Source of the DNA: Bordetella parapertussis
GTDB lineage: Bacteria > Pseudomonadota > Gammaproteobacteria > Burkholderiales > Burkholderiaceae_C
Direction: 5' to 3'
DNA: 64,000 nucleotides
Assembly: GCA_945870575.1 (NCBI GenBank)
Contig: CAMBSK010000001.1
Coordinates: 111,606-175,605 of the forward strand
Made by a program: the position numbers and the translations under genes
In this document: positions 37,676-47,860 of the stretch, one piece after another
Layout: each line of letters starts with the position of its first letter
Position numbering within the stretch: the first letter of the stretch is position 1
The notes under the pieces: model-generated
Database searches by the model: none
The model's input: only the letters and a program-made list of their open reading frames with translations
Told to the model about the DNA's origin: nothing

Positions 37676-38302
37676 ATGAGTTTGATTCCTAAAAAAGGCA
37701 ATGTTTACGTGGTGGATGACGACGAAGCAGTTCGCGATTCATTGCAATGGTTACTAGAGGGCAAAGACTACCGTGTCCGATGCTTTGACTCTGCCGAAAC
37801 TTTTCTCAGCCGTTACGACCCTCGCGAGGTTGCCTGCCTGCTGGTCGATATACGCATGCCCGGCATCTCAGGTCTGGAATTGCAAGATCGCCTGATAGAA
37901 CGTAAATCGCCCTTACCTGTTGTGTTCATCACCGGCCACGGCGATGTACCCATGGCAGTGACTACCATGAAAAAAGGTGCCATGGACTTCATTCCTAAGC
38001 CTTTCAAAGAAGAAGAGTTGCTCAGCGTGGTCGAACGCATGCTGGATCAAGCGCGTGAAGCCTTTGCTGATTTCCAGCACGCCGCCAACCGCGACGCCTT
38101 GATGGGCAAACTCACCGCGCGGGAATCCCAGGTGCTCGAACGCATCGTCGCCGGTCGCTTGAACAAACAAATCGCAGACGACCTTGGCATCAGTATCAAA
38201 ACCGTCGAAGCTCACCGTGCCAACATCATGGAAAAGCTGAATGCCAATACCGTGGCAGATTTGCTGAAAATTGCCTTGGGTCCTAACTCCACCAAATCCT
38301 AA
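37676..38302 (+). CDS. FixJ/NarL-type response regulator
   Basis: DNA-binding response regulator, 208 residues. The receiver domain has the acidic pair in [10 protein letters not shown], phospho-acceptor D58 in LLVDIRMPG, and the conserved threonine and lysine in VFITGHGD and PKPFKEEEL. The C-terminal LuxR-type helix-turn-helix ([33 protein letters not shown]) is at about 143-200. It is the partner of the upstream kinase and may act on the divergent aceE promoter. folD starts 5 bases downstream, so it is in the same transcript. Confidence 0.93.
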   Translation: MSLIPKKGNVYVVDDDEAVRDSLQWLLEGKDYRVRCFDSAETFLSRYDPREVACLLVDIRMPGISGLELQDRLIERKSPLPVVFITGHGDVPMAVTTMKKGAMDFIPKPFKEEELLSVVERMLDQAREAFADFQHAANRDALMGKLTARESQVLERIVAGRLNKQIADDLGISIKTVEAHRANIMEKLNANTVADLLKIALGPNSTKS

Positions 38303-38307
38303 GTAAT

Positions 38308-39159
38308 ATGACTGCCTCTATCATCGACGGCAACGCGCTGTCAGCGCTGTTGCGCCAACAAGTCTCCGACCGTGTCACTGCATTGAAGTCCCGGGGCATC
38401 AAAGCCGGTCTGGCCGTCATACTGGTCGGGGATAACCAGGCCAGCCAAGTTTATGTTCGCAATAAAGTCAAAGCCTGCGAACAAACCGGCATCCACTCGG
38501 TACTGGAAAAACACGATGCTGCTTTAAGCGAAGCTGATTTGCTCGCGCGTGTGCATGCCTTGAATCATGACGACAGCATCCACGGCATTTTGGTGCAACT
38601 GCCTTTACCGGCGCATATCGATGCACAAAAAGTCATTGAAGCCATTGCTCCGGAAAAAGATGTCGACGGTTTTCATGTGGCCAGCGCCGGTGCATTGATG
38701 ACCGGCCTGCCCGGCTTCTGGCCTTGCACACCGCACGGTTGTATGAAGATGCTGGAACATATTGGTTATTCACTGCGCGGCAAACATGCAGTGGTCATTG
38801 GTCGCAGCAATATCGTCGGTAAACCCATGGCCATGATGCTGTTGCAACAAAACGCGACAGTCACCATTTGCCACAGTGCTACCCCTGATTTAAAAGCACA
38901 TACCTTGCAAGCCGACGTCATTGTGGCGGCTGTGGGCAAACGCAATGTATTAACCGCTGACATGGTCAAACCTGGCGCTGTTGTGCTTGATGTCGGTATG
39001 AACCGCGACGACGAAGGCAAGCTTTGCGGCGATGTCGACTTTGCCGGTGTCAGCCAGGTGGCTTCCTTCATCACACCGGTGCCGGGCGGCGTCGGTCCCA
39101 TGACCATCACCATGCTGCTGGTCAACACCCTTGAATCCGCAGAACGACACTCCACATAA
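38308..39159 (+). CDS. folD: Methylenetetrahydrofolate dehydrogenase/cyclohydrolase
   Basis: Bifunctional cytosolic enzyme that interconverts 5,10-methylene-, methenyl- and 10-formyl-tetrahydrofolate. The 283-residue length is typical. The substrate-side [14 protein letters not shown] carries the catalytic lysine, GILVQLPLP is the conserved loop, and [15 protein letters not shown] and the C-terminal [11 protein letters not shown] form the NADP site. It follows the response regulator by 5 bases and is followed by the peptidase gene by 5 bases. Confidence 0.97.
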   Translation: MTASIIDGNALSALLRQQVSDRVTALKSRGIKAGLAVILVGDNQASQVYVRNKVKACEQTGIHSVLEKHDAALSEADLLARVHALNHDDSIHGILVQLPLPAHIDAQKVIEAIAPEKDVDGFHVASAGALMTGLPGFWPCTPHGCMKMLEHIGYSLRGKHAVVIGRSNIVGKPMAMMLLQQNATVTICHSATPDLKAHTLQADVIVAAVGKRNVLTADMVKPGAVVLDVGMNRDDEGKLCGDVDFAGVSQVASFITPVPGGVGPMTITMLLVNTLESAERHST

Positions 39160-39164
39160 ACTGA

Positions 39165-41198
39165 ATGAACAATCCTTTGCTTGAATTTTCCGGTCTGCCC
39201 TTGTTTGACCGCATCACACCCGCTGACGTCAATCTCGCTATCAGCGAACTCCTGGTAACTGCAGACGCCGCGCTGGCCGAAGTCACGCGTGCTGAATTTC
39301 CGGCTGACTGGGTACGCATCTCTCAGGTGCTCGACACAACCACTGAAAAACTCGGTCGCGCCTGGGGTGCCGTCAGTCATCTTCAAGCTGTGGTCGACAC
39401 GCCAGAGTTGCGCGCCGCCTACAACGCGGAACTGCCGCGCATCACCGAATTCTGGACGCGCCTGGGTGCCGACGAAGACTTGTACGCCAAATACAAAGCC
39501 ATAGACCCCAACAAACTGAACCAGGAACAACAACACGCACGTGTACTCGCTCTGCGTAACTTTGTGTTGTCCGGCGCTGAACTCACCGGCGCGAACAAAG
39601 AGCGTTTCGCCGCCATTCAGGAACGCCAGGCGGAAATCAGTCAGTTGTTCAGCGAACACGTGCTTGATGCCACAGACGCCTGGTCGTTGATCGTCAGCAA
39701 AGACGAAACCACAGGCATTCCAGATGACGTTCTTCAAACAGCGCATGCCGGCGCACTAGCCGATGGCAAAGACGGTTTCAAGCTGACATTGAAAATGCCT
39801 TGTTATTTGCCGGTGATGCAATACGCACACAGCAGCGACTTGCGCGAAAAACTCTACCGCGCCTACGCTACCCGAGCGTCCGACCAATCCGAGCATTTGC
39901 AGTTCGATAACAGCGCTGTTTTGAAGGAAATCCTGCAATTGCGCCGCGAAGAAGCCGCACTGCTGGGTTACGCCAACCACGCGCAGGTGTCACTGGCCAG
40001 CAAAATGGCAGAGTCGCCTGAGCACGTCACCGGTTTTTTGCGCGATCTGGCTGAGCGCGCACGCCCTTATGCAGAGAAAGACCTGGCCGAGATGCGCGCA
40101 TTTGCCGTTGAACAACTGCATATCGCCGATCCTAAAGCCTGGGACTGGACTTTTATCGGTGAAAAACTCAAGGAGGCGCGTTACGCCTTCAGCGACCAGG
40201 AAGTCAAACCTTATTTCACTGCGCCCAAGGTGCTGGACGGTTTGTTCAAAATTGTTGAAACCTTGTTTGAGGTCAGCATACGCAAAGACCAGGCGCCCGT
40301 GTGGCATCCCGGCGTGTTGTTTTACCGGATAGAGCGCCAAGGCGAATTGGTGGGCCAGTTTTACCTGGACCCGGGTGCCCGCCAAGGCAAACGCGGCGGC
40401 GCTTGGATGGACGATGTGCGCGCGCGCTGGCTGCGCCCGGACAATGGACAACTTCAAACCCCGGTCGCCCACATGGTGTGCAATTTCGCCGAAGGCGTCA
40501 ACGGCCAGCCGCCGCTGCTCACACACGATGACGTCATCACTTTGTTTCATGAATGCGGCCACGGCCTGCACCACATGTTGACGCAGGTGAATGAGCGAGA
40601 TGTGTCAGGCATCAGCGGCGTGGAATGGGACGCAGTCGAGTTACCCAGCCAGTTCATGGAAAACTTCTGCTGGGAATGGGCTGTGCTCAAGCACATGACC
40701 GCACACGTAGACACGGGTGAGCCGTTGCCCCGGGCATTGTTTGACAAAATGCTGGCGGCAAAAAATTTCCAAAGCGGTTTACAAACATTGCGACAGATTG
40801 AATTTTCATTGCTTGATATGTACGTGCATTCGCATGCAGCTGATGATGTCGATGTCATGGCCGTGCTGCAACAAGTCCGCGACGAAGTCTCGGTCATGCA
40901 CCCGCCGGCTTTCAACCGCATGCCGCATTCATTCAGCCATATTTTTGCCGGTGGTTATGCGGCTGGGTACTACAGCTACAAATGGGCTGAGGTGCTGAGC
41001 GCCGATGCTTATGCCGCTTTCGAAGAAACCGCTTCTGCCGACGGTGAACACAGCATAGAGACAGGTCGCCGTTACCGCCAATCTATTTTGGAAGCTGGCG
41101 GAAGCCGGCCTGCCATGGCCTCGTTCAAGGCCTTTCGGGGCCGCGAACCCACGCTTGACGCCTTGCTGCGCCACCAAGGCATGGCCGTCGCTCAATAA
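39165..41198 (+). CDS. prlC: M3-family oligopeptidase A
   Basis: Cytosolic zinc metallopeptidase of family M3 that degrades short peptides, including cleaved signal peptides. The 677-residue length fits oligopeptidase A. The zinc motif HECGH is at 462-466 in [13 protein letters not shown], with the third ligand in the later FMENFCWEW region, and the substrate-binding [22 protein letters not shown] is conserved. It is the last gene of the kinase-regulator-folD run and overlaps convergent rpiA by 7 bases. Confidence 0.95.
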   Translation: MNNPLLEFSGLPLFDRITPADVNLAISELLVTADAALAEVTRAEFPADWVRISQVLDTTTEKLGRAWGAVSHLQAVVDTPELRAAYNAELPRITEFWTRLGADEDLYAKYKAIDPNKLNQEQQHARVLALRNFVLSGAELTGANKERFAAIQERQAEISQLFSEHVLDATDAWSLIVSKDETTGIPDDVLQTAHAGALADGKDGFKLTLKMPCYLPVMQYAHSSDLREKLYRAYATRASDQSEHLQFDNSAVLKEILQLRREEAALLGYANHAQVSLASKMAESPEHVTGFLRDLAERARPYAEKDLAEMRAFAVEQLHIADPKAWDWTFIGEKLKEARYAFSDQEVKPYFTAPKVLDGLFKIVETLFEVSIRKDQAPVWHPGVLFYRIERQGELVGQFYLDPGARQGKRGGAWMDDVRARWLRPDNGQLQTPVAHMVCNFAEGVNGQPPLLTHDDVITLFHECGHGLHHMLTQVNERDVSGISGVEWDAVELPSQFMENFCWEWAVLKHMTAHVDTGEPLPRALFDKMLAAKNFQSGLQTLRQIEFSLLDMYVHSHAADDVDVMAVLQQVRDEVSVMHPPAFNRMPHSFSHIFAGGYAAGYYSYKWAEVLSADAYAAFEETASADGEHSIETGRRYRQSILEAGGSRPAMASFKAFRGREPTLDALLRHQGMAVAQ

Positions 41199-41887
41199 AC
41201 AATGGTTTGCACGCCTTGTGCTGTGCCCAGCAGGCACACATGGGCGTGCTGGTGGGCGAATACGCCGACGGTGACCACACCGGGCCACTGGCTGACGGTG
41301 TTCTCGAAAGACCAAGCGTCGGCAATCTGCAAACCTTTCACGTCTAGTAAATACTGACCGTTGTCAGTAACCAAAGTTTGACCGTTCACGGTGCGCAATA
41401 CCGCCACAGCGCCCATGGCCTTGAAACGACGCGTGATTTCAGGCGCTGCCATGGGAATGACTTCCACCGGCAGCGCAAAAGCGCCCAACACAGCGACATT
41501 CTTGGACGCATCAGCGATGCAAATAAATTTATCAGCCTGGGCTGCGACAATTTTTTCGCAAGTCAAAGCCGCGCCGCCGCCCTTGATCATGCAACCTTTG
41601 GGGTCGATCTCGTCGGCGCCATCTATGTAAACCGATATGCGCTCGACCAAGGCCAAGTCGATCACCAAAATACCCAGAGACTTCATGCGATTGGTAGAGG
41701 CCAGTGAGCTAGACACTGCACCTTTGATAGCGACACCGCTTGCCGCCAAAGCGTCTATGAACTTGTTGACGGTAGACCCTGTACCAACACCTAGGTATTC
41801 GCCGGGCACCACATACTTCAAGGCTGCGTGGGCAACAAGTGTTTTTAATTCGTCCTGGGAGGGTGGGGTCTGGCTCATCGGTGACAA
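41192..41887 (-). CDS. rpiA: Ribose-5-phosphate isomerase A
   Basis: Interconverts ribose 5-phosphate and ribulose 5-phosphate in the pentose phosphate pathway. About 231 residues. Family motifs are [16 protein letters not shown] (phosphate binding), [10 protein letters not shown] with the catalytic acids, and the [14 protein letters not shown] loop with the catalytic lysine and glutamate. Starts at 41887 or at the second ATG, 41878, are both possible. It is convergent with prlC and divergent from pyrD. Confidence 0.95.
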   Translation of the reverse strand: MSPMSQTPPSQDELKTLVAHAALKYVVPGEYLGVGTGSTVNKFIDALAASGVAIKGAVSSSLASTNRMKSLGILVIDLALVERISVYIDGADEIDPKGCMIKGGGAALTCEKIVAAQADKFICIADASKNVAVLGAFALPVEVIPMAAPEITRRFKAMGAVAVLRTVNGQTLVTDNGQYLLDVKGLQIADAWSFENTVSQWPGVVTVGVFAHQHAHVCLLGTAQGVQTIVY

Positions 41888-41915
41888 TTCCTAGTTCATC
41901 AATCAGGGATTATCC

Positions 41916-42992
41916 ATGTCAGCGCTGCCCTACTCATTGCTTAGACCGTTGCTTTTCGCTGTGGACGCTGAAACCGTGCATGACCAAACCATGGCTATGC
42001 TGGCAGCGACTCAACACACCGTCTTGCGTCAGTTGTACAGCCAAACACGCGTGAACGACCCGGTCCGCTTGTGCGGACTGAGCTTCCCCAACCGCATCGG
42101 TTTGGCCGCAGGTCTGGACAAAAACGCACGCTGCATAGACGCCTGGCAGGCCATGGGTTTCGGTTTTGTCGAGGTCGGTACGGTCACGCCATTGGCTCAA
42201 CCCGGCAACCCCAAACCACGCATGTTCCGCCTGCCGCAGGCGCAGGCACTCATCAACCGGCTGGGCTTCAACAACCAAGGGCTGGAAAGTTTTTTAAACA
42301 ACGTCAGCCGCGCAACATTTCGGCAACACAGCGAACAGCCCATGCTGCTGGGTTTGAACATAGGCAAAAACGCGGCTACCCCCATAGAAAATGCCAACGA
42401 CGATTACCTGACTTGCCTGAACGCGGTTTACCCGCATGCCGACTATGTGACGGTGAATATCTCCAGCCCGAACACACAAAATTTGCGCCAATTGCAAACC
42501 GATGAGGCCTTCACCAGTCTGCTGAAAGTGTTGCAGCAACGCCGCTGCGAACTTGCGGACATGCACGGCAAGCAGGTGCCGGTGTTCATCAAAATTGCCC
42601 CTGATTTGGACGACCTGCAATTACAACAAGTCTGCGACAACTTGCGCAGTGTTTGCATGCAAGGCGACAAAGTGATAGACCAAGCCTGGGGTGTGATTGC
42701 CACCAACACCACCTTATCCAGAGATGCTGTTCAGGGCATGGCGCATGGCGAGCAAGCCGGCGGGCTGTCTGGCGCACCGGTGCGCGAAGCTAGCAACCGC
42801 GTGATTCGCCATTTGCGCCATGAACTAGGCGCCGGGTTTCCTATCATCGGGGTGGGGGGCGTGATGACTGCAGCAGATGCAGTTGAAAAAATCCAGGCAG
42901 GCGCAGACCTGGTGCAAATTTATACAGGCTTGATTTACGCCGGTCCAGCACTCATCAGTGAATCCGCTTTGGCCATCAAGCAACACACTTGA
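41916..42992 (+). CDS. pyrD: Dihydroorotate dehydrogenase (quinone), class 2
   Basis: Membrane-associated flavoenzyme that oxidises dihydroorotate to orotate in pyrimidine synthesis, passing electrons to ubiquinone. The 358-residue product has the N-terminal class-2 helix pair ([22 protein letters not shown]). FMN- and substrate-binding segments are [31 protein letters not shown] and [14 protein letters not shown] (catalytic serine). [28 protein letters not shown] is the C-terminal phosphate loop region. It is a single-gene unit convergent with the PLD-family gene. Confidence 0.96.
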   Translation: MSALPYSLLRPLLFAVDAETVHDQTMAMLAATQHTVLRQLYSQTRVNDPVRLCGLSFPNRIGLAAGLDKNARCIDAWQAMGFGFVEVGTVTPLAQPGNPKPRMFRLPQAQALINRLGFNNQGLESFLNNVSRATFRQHSEQPMLLGLNIGKNAATPIENANDDYLTCLNAVYPHADYVTVNISSPNTQNLRQLQTDEAFTSLLKVLQQRRCELADMHGKQVPVFIKIAPDLDDLQLQQVCDNLRSVCMQGDKVIDQAWGVIATNTTLSRDAVQGMAHGEQAGGLSGAPVREASNRVIRHLRHELGAGFPIIGVGGVMTAADAVEKIQAGADLVQIYTGLIYAGPALISESALAIKQHT

Positions 42993-42995
42993 GCG

Positions 42996-43556
42996 TCACC
43001 TACTGTGGTTCCAGTGGGTTTGCCAGTTTGCCTTGTAACTGTCTGCCAGTCCTGCAGATTTCAACACCAGCAAATTTTCCGCGTTACGGGTTTGCGCTGA
43101 ATTGGTGAAGTTAAAGCTGCCGGTGATTACCAGTTCCGCGTCGACCACAATGACTTTGTTATGCGCGATCGCATGGCTTGCATCCAGCCGCAATGGAATT
43201 TGCTGAGCCTGCAATAAATCGGTGACGTAGCGATTGCTGGTGTCGGTTTTGGCGTCAAGCAAGACCTTGACTGACACACCTCTGGCATGCGCTCTGAGCA
43301 AAGCCTGCGCAATACCGTTGTGGGTGAAGCCGTAGGCCTGCACCAGCACCTCGGTTTTGCTTTTGTCGATCACTTCGATGACGGCGGCAGCCACATCCGC
43401 GGGAGGAGTGAAATATAGACCAACGACCTCGGCCTGAGGCTGGGAGGGGTTGGCATTGGCCGACGAAGGTGTTTGCGCCATTGCCGTCAAATTGGCAGTG
43501 CTTATGCACCAGACCAAGATCAGCGGCAAACAAACCGCTACCGTGTTCATGCGCAT
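42996..43556 (-). CDS. Exported phospholipase D-family (Nuc-like) nuclease
   Basis: PLD-superfamily protein of about 186 residues with a single HKD motif, HNKVIVVDAELVITGSFNFT, as in the dimeric endonuclease Nuc. A signal peptide (AVCLPLILVWCISTANLTAMAQ) places it in the periplasm. The likely activity is phosphodiester cleavage of DNA; a lipid substrate is less likely given its size. The ATG at 43556 starts the signal peptide; a longer frame from 43613 would overlap the divergent exonuclease gene. Confidence 0.85.
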   Translation of the reverse strand: MRMNTVAVCLPLILVWCISTANLTAMAQTPSSANANPSQPQAEVVGLYFTPPADVAAAVIEVIDKSKTEVLVQAYGFTHNGIAQALLRAHARGVSVKVLLDAKTDTSNRYVTDLLQAQQIPLRLDASHAIAHNKVIVVDAELVITGSFNFTNSAQTRNAENLLVLKSAGLADSYKANWQTHWNHSR

Positions 43557-43624
43557 GGTCTTATGAGCCGGTACAGGGCTTACACTGATAGATTGATGAT
43601 ATGAATTTTCCATGCAAGCATTCT

Positions 43625-44557
43625 ATGTACCTCCCCAAACCGTCAGACAGTGAAGCCGCAGAACTGGCGCGGCAACTGGAGCAACACCCCGGATACAAAG
43701 TGCTGCGTCGCCTCGTACCGCGACAGCAATTTGAAGCGCCCAGACCTGGATGTAGATTGCAAAAAGGCGTTGTGCTTGACACCGAAACCACAGGTTTAAG
43801 TGTTGACACAGACAAGCTGATTGAACTTGGTATGGTGTTCTTCGAATTTGACCCGGAAACTGGAACCATCCACGGCAACACCAGCGTTTTCGACCAGCTC
43901 GAAGACCCCGGCCGCCCGATACCCCCTGAAACCATTGCCATTCACCACATCACCAACGAGATGGTCAGCGGCAAACGCATAAATGATGATGACATCGAAT
44001 CGCTGCTCAAAGATGTCTCAGTGGTGATTGCCCACAATGCGGCTTTTGACCGGCCTTTTGTCGAGCAACGCTGGCCACTGTTTGAAAACAAGCAATGGGC
44101 TTGCAGCATCAAAGACATAGACTGGAAAGCCGAGGGCGTGAGCTCTGCCAAATTGGAATATTTGCTGCAAACACAAGGTTTTTTTTATGAAGCGCACCGG
44201 GCTGAAACCGATTGCTGGGCGCTGCTGGAACTGTTGACCATGGTGCTGCCGCAAAGCCAGCAACCGGCGCTGTTGCAATTGCTGGAATCTTTGAACCTAC
44301 CGCAAGTTCGTTTGTACGCCATAGGCTCTCCGTTTGACAGTAAAGACATGTTAAAAGCGCGCGGTTACAGGTGGGATGCTGAGAAACGCAGTTGGCACCG
44401 GAATATGTCAAGCGATAAAGCACTGGAAGAAGAGATTGACTGGTTAAAACGCAAAATCTATACGGCAAAGAAAAGCAATCTGGTTCAGATCGAAACCCTG
44501 GGCGGCACCATCAGACACTCAAGCCGCCAAGGTGAAATTGTGAACCGGGAAATCTAA
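43625..44557 (+). CDS. DnaQ-like 3'-5' exonuclease with extra C-terminal domain
   Basis: DEDDh exonuclease, about 310 residues. ExoI is VVLDTETTGLS, ExoII VIAHNAAFDRPFV and ExoIII HRAETDCWALLELL, all in the N-terminal 200 residues. The C-terminal part (about 225-310) contains MLKARGYRWDAEKRSWHR, a small domain seen in several bacterial exonucleases and thought to bind nucleic acid. It is not the polymerase III epsilon subunit, which is shorter and has a different tail. The start at 43625 (MYLPKPSD) is preferred to 43601. Confidence 0.88.
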   Translation: MYLPKPSDSEAAELARQLEQHPGYKVLRRLVPRQQFEAPRPGCRLQKGVVLDTETTGLSVDTDKLIELGMVFFEFDPETGTIHGNTSVFDQLEDPGRPIPPETIAIHHITNEMVSGKRINDDDIESLLKDVSVVIAHNAAFDRPFVEQRWPLFENKQWACSIKDIDWKAEGVSSAKLEYLLQTQGFFYEAHRAETDCWALLELLTMVLPQSQQPALLQLLESLNLPQVRLYAIGSPFDSKDMLKARGYRWDAEKRSWHRNMSSDKALEEEIDWLKRKIYTAKKSNLVQIETLGGTIRHSSRQGEIVNREI

Positions 44558-44559
44558 GC

Positions 44560-44937
44560 TTAATAGTTGACGATTTGCCAAGGCATGGTACAGATGGGTA
44601 CTACTGGGTAGTAATGCTGACTAGCCTGACAAAAATAAGCAACCCGGACCGGGCTGTACTGCACCACCGGCGGCGACACAATGACTGTGACGGGCGGCTG
44701 GCTGGCCAAGGTGTTGGCAATATAAAAAGTGGTGCCAATGACCACCGCAGTCGCCAGTGGCGACCATCCTCTGTCGCCGCGGTAATGGTGATGATCGCCT
44801 CTGTGCCTCCAGCCTTCGTGCGTTGAAATTCGAACCTCTGAATGACCGCGCGAATGCCAACGCTCAGTGTCAGCCCTTACCAGGCTGCTGGAAGTTACCA
44901 AGAGAATTAAAAGTGCAGGCAAGCAGCGGTTTTTCAT
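44560..44937 (-). CDS. Hypothetical exported His-rich protein
   Basis: Not recognised. 125 residues with a signal peptide (LPALLILLVTSSSLVRA). The segment after it is rich in His, Arg and Gly (GWRHRGDHHHYRGDRG), then comes a hydrophobic stretch (LATAVVIGTTFYIANTLAS) and a Tyr/Pro-rich C-terminus. The pattern is common in small envelope proteins with possible metal or nucleic-acid contact, but no function is implied. ATG 44937 has AAGGGG upstream. It is convergent with the exonuclease (2-base gap). Confidence 0.7.
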   Translation of the reverse strand: MKNRCLPALLILLVTSSSLVRADTERWHSRGHSEVRISTHEGWRHRGDHHHYRGDRGWSPLATAVVIGTTFYIANTLASQPPVTVIVSPPVVQYSPVRVAYFCQASQHYYPVVPICTMPWQIVNY

Positions 44938-45037
44938 GGATGTCCCCTTTTTCAAGCAAGCGTCCATCAAGGCGCTTTGTAATTTAACGCCGGTACCCCG
45001 CTGCCGGATGACAGCCAAATGGCATAAGATAGAAATC

Positions 45038-45367
45038 ATGAATAAAGCAGTAAAAACAACATGGCTGGTGCTGGTCGCCGGTCTCGCCTTTTCGGCCTAT
45101 GCCGAACCTTATGTTTACCCCGGCGTGCATTTGCACGATTTACCCGGACCCCTGCAAGAGGCTTACCGGAATGAAAAACCCAATTTGGGCGACATAGGCC
45201 GCTGCGTGGTCAGCTACGACAGTAGCATGGACCAGGAAAAAATGATTTTTACCTGCTCGATTTACGTGAAGATGTCAGCCGTGGCTGAACGCAAGGCCAT
45301 GGAGCGTTGCGAACAAATGAAGGAAAAGCGCGGCATCAAAGGCCCTTGCCGGGTGATCAAAGAATAA
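45038..45367 (+). CDS. Hypothetical small exported protein
   Basis: Not recognised. 109 residues with a clear signal peptide (TTWLVLVAGLAFSAYA, cleavage near residue 22). The mature part has four cysteines (GRCVVSY, FTCSIYV, ERCEQM, GPCRVIKE) that could form two disulphides. The ribosome site is weak. It lies between the divergent His-rich gene and the convergent MAPEG gene. Confidence 0.7.
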   Translation: MNKAVKTTWLVLVAGLAFSAYAEPYVYPGVHLHDLPGPLQEAYRNEKPNLGDIGRCVVSYDSSMDQEKMIFTCSIYVKMSAVAERKAMERCEQMKEKRGIKGPCRVIKE

Positions 45368-45380
45368 AGGCCTGTTTCGC

Positions 45381-45761
45381 TCAGCGGATCAGTAATTGCA
45401 GGTAAATGGCAATGCAACTGGCATAGCCCAGCAGCCAGCATAGGGTTCTGAAACTAGCGATGTCGGCCACATAAGCAATCAGGTACAGCACCCGGGCGGC
45501 CACAAAGATCAGGCAATAGCGATCCAGCACGGCGGCATCGATTTGCAACACCAGTCCCAGCACTACCGCCGCAGCAAAAAACGGAAATGCCTCAAAAGCG
45601 TTGTGCTGTGCAGCATTGGCTCTGGCACGAAAGCCGGTTTGGCGGGACAGCCATTCGCGGGGATTGTGGTTATCAAATTGCGAAAAACCCCACTTGGCCA
45701 CAGCGGTGCTGCAAACCGGCAGCACACCGGCAACCAACAATGAAAGTACGGGTATGTTCAT
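45381..45761 (-). CDS. MAPEG-family membrane protein
   Basis: Four-helix inner-membrane protein of the MAPEG superfamily, 126 residues. The conserved RARANAAQHNAFEAFPFFAAAV segment (with the ExxN-like glutathione-binding residues) and the VAARVLYLIAYVAD stretch identify it. Bacterial members are usually of unknown function; some act as glutathione transferases. The ATG at 45761 overlaps the aroQ stop (TGATG) and has GGAGGA upstream, so it is translationally coupled to aroQ. Confidence 0.88.
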   Translation of the reverse strand: MNIPVLSLLVAGVLPVCSTAVAKWGFSQFDNHNPREWLSRQTGFRARANAAQHNAFEAFPFFAAAVVLGLVLQIDAAVLDRYCLIFVAARVLYLIAYVADIASFRTLCWLLGYASCIAIYLQLLIR

Positions 45762-46204
45762 CAAACTCCTCCCGCCAAACCTTGAATCGCCAATGCATAA
45801 CCTTGAATCCCGAGACCGACGACCACACCCTTGGCTACCGGCGAAACATACGAGTGATGCCTGAAAGCCTCGCGTGCATGAACATTGGAAATATGGATTT
45901 CAACCACCGGCAAGCCGGTACCCTTGATAGCGTCATGCAAGGCCACCGAGGTATGGGTAAAGGCACCGGGATTGAATACCGCGCCCAGCGCCTGACCGTC
46001 ACGGTGCAGTCGGCCATAGGCATGTATTTGATCTATCAATTCGCCTTCGTGGTTGCTTTGAAAACATTCGACTTCGTGGCCCAGTGCCTTGGCGGTGAGC
46101 TCACACAGGTGCTGAACATCGGCCAGCGTGGCATGGCCGTATTGCTCGGGTTCACGCGTGCCGAGCAGGTTTAAATTGGGGCCGTTCAAGACGAGTATCT
46201 TCAT
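45761..46204 (-). CDS. aroQ: 3-dehydroquinate dehydratase, type II
   Basis: Third step of the shikimate pathway: dehydrates 3-dehydroquinate. The 147-residue length fits type II. Motifs are [18 protein letters not shown] with the catalytic tyrosine, [26 protein letters not shown] and [19 protein letters not shown] with the catalytic histidine. The ATG at 46204 (MKILVLNG) is the family start; the open frame beyond it is discarded. In Burkholderiales aroQ often precedes accB/accC, but here a MAPEG gene follows. Confidence 0.97.
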   Translation of the reverse strand: MKILVLNGPNLNLLGTREPEQYGHATLADVQHLCELTAKALGHEVECFQSNHEGELIDQIHAYGRLHRDGQALGAVFNPGAFTHTSVALHDAIKGTGLPVVEIHISNVHAREAFRHHSYVSPVAKGVVVGLGIQGYALAIQGLAGGV

Positions 46205-46288
46205 GAAATGAGTATACGATGCGGCTATGCGGGCACGCACAGAAGCACACGGGCCGGCCAAGCAGATTGACTGTCAAGGAGTACGCAA

Positions 46289-46975
46289 ATGATTCGATTG
46301 GTGGTGTTTGACGCCTACGGAACCTTGTTTGACGTTTACTCCGTCGGTGCGCTGGCTGAAACGCTGTTTCCCGGCCAGGGATCCGCCTTGTCAGTGATGT
46401 GGCGGGACAAGCAAATCGAATACAGCCGCCTAGTGTCGCTCAGCGACCCGCTTAACCCCATGGGCAGCCGGCATTACCAGTCATTCTGGGACCTTACGCG
46501 TTTGGCCTTGCAATACGCCTGTCAACGGCTGCAACTCGAGCTGACCCCGGCCAGACAAAAGCAGTTGATGGACCAGTATTCACACTTGGAAGCTTTTCCG
46601 GAAAACCTGGAAGTGCTGCAAACTTTGCAAAGCAACGGCATGCGCTGCGCCATTTTGTCCAACGGCAGCCCTGACATGTTGCATTCAGCGGTCAGCAGCG
46701 CCGGCATGACCGGCCTGATTGACAAAGTGTTGTCGGTTGATGAGGTGCGCCAGTTCAAAACATCGCCGCAGAGTTACGGCATGGTGGCCGACCACTACCC
46801 GGTGGATGTGCGTGAAGTGCTTTTCGTATCCAGCAACAGCTGGGACGCGCTGGGTGCAACCTGGTTTGGGTTCAAAAGCTTTTGGGTTAACCGACAGGGC
46901 CTGCCGTTTGAAACACTGGGTCCGCGCCCGAGCTACAGCGGCAGCAACCTCAAGGACATCCTGCCCCTCCTATAA
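46289..46975 (+). CDS. Haloacid dehalogenase, type II
   Basis: HAD-superfamily L-2-haloacid dehalogenase-like hydrolase, 228 residues. The nucleophile is D8 in VVFDAYGTLFDV, the arginine/threonine side is in LFPGQGSALSVMWRDKQIEY with the conserved halide-binding residues, the SNGS motif is present, and the lysine lies in QFKTSPQSYGMV (usually KPxPxVY, so proline is replaced by threonine). The VSSNSWDALGATWFGF segment, typical of the type II subfamily, is intact. Natural substrates may be haloacids or other small acids. A GGAG site precedes the ATG. Confidence 0.9.
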   Translation: MIRLVVFDAYGTLFDVYSVGALAETLFPGQGSALSVMWRDKQIEYSRLVSLSDPLNPMGSRHYQSFWDLTRLALQYACQRLQLELTPARQKQLMDQYSHLEAFPENLEVLQTLQSNGMRCAILSNGSPDMLHSAVSSAGMTGLIDKVLSVDEVRQFKTSPQSYGMVADHYPVDVREVLFVSSNSWDALGATWFGFKSFWVNRQGLPFETLGPRPSYSGSNLKDILPLL

Positions 46976-47002
46976 CCGCTTTTGTCCTTAAAATCCGTTC
47001 CC

Positions 47003-47431
47003 ATGCGGAAAAGCAGTGAGCGTTTCAAGCCCGCACTGACAGGGTTTTTGTTGGGTCTGTGCTGTACGGCACAGGTTCAAGCCATGGCTAGGTTTTCCAG
47101 TGCCCCACCCTTAAAACAGTCCGAATTAACACCTGCAGAACTCAAGCAAGTCGAGATGCAGTCAGGCTGGTCAAACGACGATCCCAGTTTGATGCTGTTT
47201 GAAATCAATAACCACCTGAATGCTCCCTTGTTTTGTATAGGCGCAAATTTTGAGTTCAAGGATGGTAAAAAACGCAGCCAGGGCTTTGACCCCAAGCTGT
47301 ATGTGCCCGCAAATGCAGTGAGGCGCACCAGCATCCGGGGCATAGAGAAAAAAAACGTGAAGTCTTACAACTTCAGTTGCCTGTGCATGAAAGCTTCAGC
47401 ACAGGGGGCTTGCGAAAAAAATATCAATTAG
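47003..47431 (+). CDS. Hypothetical exported protein
   Basis: Not recognised. 142 residues with a signal peptide (LTGFLLGLCCTAQVQA, cleavage near residue 27). The mature part contains FEINNHLNAPLFCIGANFEF and a CLCMKASAQGAC cysteine group near the end. It starts 27 bases after the dehalogenase gene and overlaps the convergent bactofilin gene by 8 bases. Confidence 0.68.
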   Translation: MRKSSERFKPALTGFLLGLCCTAQVQAMARFSSAPPLKQSELTPAELKQVEMQSGWSNDDPSLMLFEINNHLNAPLFCIGANFEFKDGKKRSQGFDPKLYVPANAVRRTSIRGIEKKNVKSYNFSCLCMKASAQGACEKNIN

Positions 47432-47837
47432 CTTCTTTGCCGGGAATCGCAGCGGCTGGTTTTGGCGCAGCCATTGCTGTGGATCCGGCAGGGTAAACAG
47501 GAGGTGCGCCGACTTGTTGCATTTCGCCGCGGAATTCGCCGCCACGCTCAATCTGAATTTGCGAATATTCGAGCTTGCCGGAGACCTTACCGGAGGCACG
47601 GATGTGCAAATGGTCACGGCAATGGATCACCTGGTGCAACTCGCCTTCGACTTCAATACTGCGGGCCGTGACTTTGCCAGTGATCTTGCCGGACTGGCCA
47701 ATAAATATTTCCTCAGCGGTCAATTCGCCATCGACCGTGCCGTAAATCGTGGCTTTTTTCGGCACATTCAAGGTTCCCTTGAATGTCACGCCATTACCGA
47801 TCACGAGGTTGTTGGATTGATCCATATTGGTTGCCAT
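47424..47837 (-). CDS. Bactofilin family protein (first copy)
   Basis: Polymer-forming cytoskeletal protein of the bactofilin family, 137 residues. The central right-handed beta-helix shows the periodic GTLNVPKKATIYGTVDG, GKITGKVTARSIEVEG and SGKVSGKLEYSQIQIERGGEFRGEM repeats. The N-terminus (SNNLVIGNGVTFKG) and a short Pro/Ala tail flank it. Bactofilins assemble at the inner membrane and organise envelope enzymes. No M23 peptidase gene, a frequent partner, is adjacent. It is followed upstream on the same strand by a DUF4337-like membrane protein gene. Confidence 0.9.
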   Translation of the reverse strand: MATNMDQSNNLVIGNGVTFKGTLNVPKKATIYGTVDGELTAEEIFIGQSGKITGKVTARSIEVEGELHQVIHCRDHLHIRASGKVSGKLEYSQIQIERGGEFRGEMQQVGAPPVYPAGSTAMAAPKPAAAIPGKEAN

Positions 47838-47860
47838 AAAAATCTTTCAGTAGGGAAGTT

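Noticed and set aside
44560..45039. Extended 159-residue version of the His-rich exported protein
   Set aside because: The extra N-terminal part hides the signal peptide and overlaps the divergent gene start; ATG 44937 has a good ribosome site.
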